From Ralstonia sp. UNC404CL21Col (lineage in GTDB: Bacteria; Pseudomonadota; Gammaproteobacteria; Burkholderiales; Burkholderiaceae), in contig NZ_JIBE01000004.1 of NCBI RefSeq assembly GCF_000620465.1, forward strand, positions 1,587,835-1,651,834: a stretch of 64,000 nt of DNA, written 5' to 3'. Shown in pieces: positions 61,749-64,000 of the stretch. Under the pieces are notes generated by a model. That model saw nothing but the letters and a program-made list of their open reading frames with translations. It had not been told where the DNA came from and did no database searches. How positions within the stretch are numbered: position 1 is the first letter of the stretch; each line of letters begins with the position of its first letter. The position numbers and the translations under genes were made by a program.

Positions 61749-62046
61749 GGATCTGACTCGCAGTATTGTTTTGTTTTATTAACAATGCGATTGCCAATCG
61801 AGTGCTGGCCCTCATTCGCATTGCGGCGCGATTATACGGACCGGTTTCACACATTCAAACGAGCTTTTTCGCGCGTAACAATCATCTGCGATTGCCACGC
61901 TTTTCTGTTGTGTGTCCGAGTCACGAATCCGCATCTGCAGCGTTGGATGCGCAACGCAGGGCGTTGCCTTTCCGTGCAAGGCGATGCATTGTGAGGCCCG
62001 CGCCTGACGGGCGCGCGACGATATAAGACTGAAAAGGGGAGCAACC

Positions 62047-62619
62047 ATGTCCGAAGGATTTCACGTTCACGGTGCGCATGATCATGCGCTCGAGCACGCA
62101 GCAGAGAGTGGCCACGCCGACAGCTTTGCCGGGCGAATTGCTGTCATGACGGCGATTCTGTCGACGGCCGGCGCTATCTTCGGTTACCAGGGCGGGGCGA
62201 CGCAAAATGCCGCGCTGCTTGCCAAGAATGAAGCCGCCATTCATAAGACCGAGGCCGCCAACCGCTGGGCCTATTACCAGGCCAAGGGTCAAAAGCAGGC
62301 GATTGCTGAGCTGACCGCCCAACTTCCCGGTACCGATCAGGCCGCTGCCAAGCGCGACGCCCAGCGCTACGCCGCCGAGAAGGAAGACATCCGCCGCCAG
62401 GCCGAAGACCAGGAGCGTCTTGCCAAAGAAGCCGACGAGGCCAGCGAGCTTGCCGTCCACCATCACCACCGGTGGGCGCAAGCCGTGGCCGCCATCCAGG
62501 TGTCGATCGCCCTGGCGGCCATCACCTTGCTTTCTCGCCGGCGCTGGATGCAGGTGCTTTCGTACGGCGTTGGCGCTGTCGGCGGTGTCGTCGCCGTGCT
62601 GGCGCTGCTTCACATCTGA
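62047..62619 (+). CDS. DUF4337 membrane protein
   Basis: This 190-residue protein has a His-rich N-terminus (GFHVHGAHDHALEH) and a first transmembrane helix (AVMTAILSTAGAIFGYQ, about residues 32-48). A long charged coiled-coil-like region (ANRWAYYQAKGQKQAIAEL through RQAEDQERLAKEADEA) follows, with two C-terminal helices (AAIQVSIALAAITLL and YGVGAVGGVVAVLALLHI). This is the DUF4337 layout. Function is unknown. GGGGAG precedes the ATG. It is divergent from the sterol-desaturase gene, with a 298-base spacer in which I see no gene. Confidence 0.9.
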   Translation: MSEGFHVHGAHDHALEHAAESGHADSFAGRIAVMTAILSTAGAIFGYQGGATQNAALLAKNEAAIHKTEAANRWAYYQAKGQKQAIAELTAQLPGTDQAAAKRDAQRYAAEKEDIRRQAEDQERLAKEADEASELAVHHHHRWAQAVAAIQVSIALAAITLLSRRRWMQVLSYGVGAVGGVVAVLALLHI

Positions 62620-62688
62620 CCGCTTAGGTGCGCTGCTCACTGGCGGTTGCGAGGGAACATACCCAGCCGCCAGAATGGCGCGCTTGAA

Positions 62689-62705
62689 GGAGGCATCCCG
62701 CCTCC
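62689..62705 (+). other. Hairpin between the DUF4337 gene and the secreted-protein gene
   Basis: GGAGGC (62689-62694) pairs with GCCTCC (62700-62705) around ATCCC, 20 bases before the next start codon. It may act as a weak terminator or leader hairpin. Confidence 0.35.
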
Positions 62706-62724
62706 ATGCATCAGGAATGAACAG

Positions 62725-63444
62725 ATGACACGTGGAATGTGGATGTGGCGCACATTGATGATCGCAGGCTTGTTGGCCAGCGCATGGGCCATGGCGGCCG
62801 GCCCGGCCGTCGAGCCGGGCGAGTACGTCTACATCCTGGGCGGCAGCGCGAGCGGCACGATGACGGTCAAGGGCAGCAGCTTCAACATCACGACGATTGG
62901 CGGCAACTGCCACACGTGCGCGATCGAAGGCACATTCCGTGGCCGCGTTGGCGTTGACAAGGATGAAGGCACGTGCCGCATCGCCGTGTCAGGTAATAAG
63001 GATGCGCTCAAGCTGGATTCCTCCGCCACCGCCGAGGCCTGCCGAGCTTTCTGCGGCATGCGCGCCATGTTTGATGGCGACTACCGCCGCGCACCCGCCG
63101 CCTGCACCGACCGCCAGCGCCAAGCCCGCATCGGCCAGGCCCACAAGCAATATGCCGCCAAGGACTACGACGCAGCACGCACAACGCTGCGTTCGCTGCT
63201 TTCCGAGTGCGATCCCTTCATGGACTGGATCGAGCGCGACAAGGCCCGTAGTGATCTCGCCGTGACTGAATACCATCGCGGTGACAATGCCCAATGTTTG
63301 GCTGTGTTGTCCGAAACGACTGCCGTGAAGGCGCAGAAGGATGCATCACTGAGCCTGCCGCCGTGCGACGCCGACAATTACGCGTCGACCAGCAAGGCCA
63401 TCCTCTACAACCAGAAGCTGTGCCAGTCGCCGGTCAAACATTGA
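62725..63444 (+). CDS. Secreted Cys-containing protein of unknown function
   Basis: This 239-residue protein has a signal peptide (MTRGMWMWRTLMIAGLLASAWAMAA, cleavage near residue 25). The first half is beta-rich (GEYVYILGGSASGTMTVKG, then FNITTIGGNCHTCAIEGTFRG, with paired cysteines). A Cys-containing EACRAFCGM segment follows near residue 105, and the C-terminal half looks like TPR-type helices (AHKQYAAKDYDAARTTLRSLLSECDPF). Periplasmic location with disulphides is likely. The start follows AGGAATG. I do not recognise a family. Confidence 0.75.
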   Translation: MTRGMWMWRTLMIAGLLASAWAMAAGPAVEPGEYVYILGGSASGTMTVKGSSFNITTIGGNCHTCAIEGTFRGRVGVDKDEGTCRIAVSGNKDALKLDSSATAEACRAFCGMRAMFDGDYRRAPAACTDRQRQARIGQAHKQYAAKDYDAARTTLRSLLSECDPFMDWIERDKARSDLAVTEYHRGDNAQCLAVLSETTAVKAQKDASLSLPPCDADNYASTSKAILYNQKLCQSPVKH

Positions 63445-63817
63445 TGCCAACTGCATCTCTATAGGTAACGAGGCGACGGGCGACGGGCTGGCCCAATCTG
63501 TGTCGCAGACTGGGCGGTCGCGGCGTTCGCCGGCGTCTCAACCGTGCCATGACGCGGCAGCCCATGGCGATGCAGGCCGGTGATCAACAAGATTTTTTCG
63601 AGCGACTCACAAAAGTGCTTGCCAGCCGCGCGTCCACACATTAGTATTCGCCCCTCGCTGCAAAACACAGCGCCGAAACGCAAGTGGCGGTGGTGGAGTT
63701 GAGTGGTGGAGAAGCAGGTGTGGAGCGGGTTTGCGGTCGATCGGGTGGTAGGTGATTGGCGGTGGATCGAGTGGTAGTTGGCAGCGAGTTGATGGATAAA
63801 AATTCTTCGACGAGTTG
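63445..63817. other. Gene-free stretch before the rRNA promoter with GTGG-rich repeats
   Basis: No gene can be supported; the reading frames here are low-complexity. From about 63680 to 63780 the DNA is rich in GTGG units and contains an imperfect 19-base direct repeat (63733-63751 and 63759-63777, 17 of 19 identical, 26-base period) that ends about 40 bases before the -35 box of the rRNA promoter. It could act as an upstream activation region, but this is speculative. Confidence 0.5.
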
Positions 63818-63846
63818 TTGACAGCGACGAAAAAGCTCTGCATAAT
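63818..63846 (+). promoter_or_regulatory. rRNA operon promoter
   Basis: A consensus -35 box TTGACA (63818-63823), a 17-base spacer and the -10 box CATAAT (63841-63846), with an AT-rich upstream stretch (GGATAAAAATTCTT), form a strong sigma-70 promoter directly before the boxA-containing leader. Confidence 0.88.
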
Positions 63847-63852
63847 CTCGTT

Positions 63853-64000
63853 TCTCTGCTGCAGACAACGCAGCGACGCGGTGAACAAAGTTGATCGCGA
63901 AGTTCTTTAACAAGCAAACAGCCGATAAGTGTGGGCGCTTAATACTGGATGCGGCGGATTTCGATCCGCTAGCTAACAAGTAATGAAGTGCTCGCACAGA
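63853..64000 (+). rRNA. Leader of an rRNA operon (16S gene begins beyond the window)
   Basis: The leader shows an antitermination boxA-like GTTCTTTAACAA (63902-63913), the conserved AAACAGCCGATAAGTGTGGGCGCTT segment found before betaproteobacterial 16S genes (only short parts quoted here), and a small stem GCGGAT-TTCG-ATCCGC (63954-63969) with a UUCG tetraloop. The mature 16S 5' end (AGAGTTTGATC) is not reached, so only precursor leader is in the window. Confidence 0.88.

Noticed and set aside
63733..63777. Direct repeats as a CRISPR-like array
   Set aside because: Only two imperfect 19-base units with a 7-base gap; no CRISPR array or cas gene is present anywhere in the window.
63459..63997. 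Minus-strand open frames over the rRNA promoter region
   Set aside because: They are Thr/Pro/Ser low-complexity readings of GTGG repeats and of the rRNA leader.

Overview
The window is about 64 kb of GC-rich (roughly 65% by eye) bacterial chromosome. Gene content, codon use and the rRNA leader at its right end suggest a Burkholderiales bacterium, most likely Ralstonia or a close relative. Supporting signs are the metE/metR pair, a CsgG-DUF4810-DUF799 lipoprotein operon, an hmgA/fahA tyrosine-catabolism operon with an aromatic-acid transporter, a LivM-LivG fusion, and two kinds of interspersed hairpin element that look like those of this group. The species assignment is inference; no 16S sequence lies inside the window.

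Layout: (1) 1-9 kb: end of a crotonase gene, the three-lipoprotein operon, metE divergent from metR with an exact MetR box between them, a LysR regulator divergent from an acyl-CoA dehydrogenase, and a PaiB-like protein. (2) 9-14.4 kb: fahA, hmgA and an MFS carrier in one operon (homogentisate breakdown), divergent from a LysR gene with a palindromic operator. (3) 14.4-21.6 kb: a sugar-acid cluster. kdgT leads a leftward operon with a secreted DUF4440-like protein, an SDR and a FAH-family hydrolase. kduI, kduD, kdgR and an aldo-keto reductase run rightward. A matched pair of palindromes lies between the two arms. (4) 21.6-23.3 kb: an rtcB2-prfH RNA-repair/ribosome-rescue operon in which prfH carries an in-frame TAG exactly at the GGQ glutamine codon. 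(5) 23.6-31.4 kb: a FAD monooxygenase, DUF2783 protein and MBL hydrolase operon, an IclR regulator, and a Liv-type ABC transporter without its binding protein. (6) 31.4-37 kb: assorted small genes (PXPV protein, GNAT, D-amino acid aminotransferase, adhesin-E-like protein, hydrolase, LysR with DUF2798).

(7) 37-45 kb: an accessory-looking stretch with two unrecognised proteins flanking a GNAT and a roughly 1800-residue protein that carries an embedded PIG-L/LmbE deacetylase domain. (8) 45.2-59.5 kb: a 14-gene catabolic locus: small HTH-like protein, Rieske oxygenase, SDR, cupin, hydrolase, IclR, second (catalytically degenerate) SDR, ThDP enzyme, L-aspartate-dehydrogenase-like enzyme, aldehyde dehydrogenase, extradiol-type VOC dioxygenase, PDR/VanB-type reductase, porin and MFS carrier. 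A perfect 16-bp palindrome upstream of the porin has a related site upstream of the first gene, so I infer one regulon for an aromatic or N-heterocyclic compound whose identity I cannot give. (9) 59.5-63.4 kb: a nested-hairpin region followed by a 40-codon ORF, then a DUF985 cupin, a sterol-desaturase-family protein, a DUF4337 protein and a secreted protein of unknown function. (10) 63.8-64 kb: promoter, boxA and leader of an rRNA operon whose 16S gene should begin just past the window.

The points I would follow first are the prfH nonsense codon at GGQ, the giant PIG-L protein, the uncharacterised catabolic regulon, and the possible hydrolytic route for 2-keto-3-deoxygluconate in the kdu cluster.
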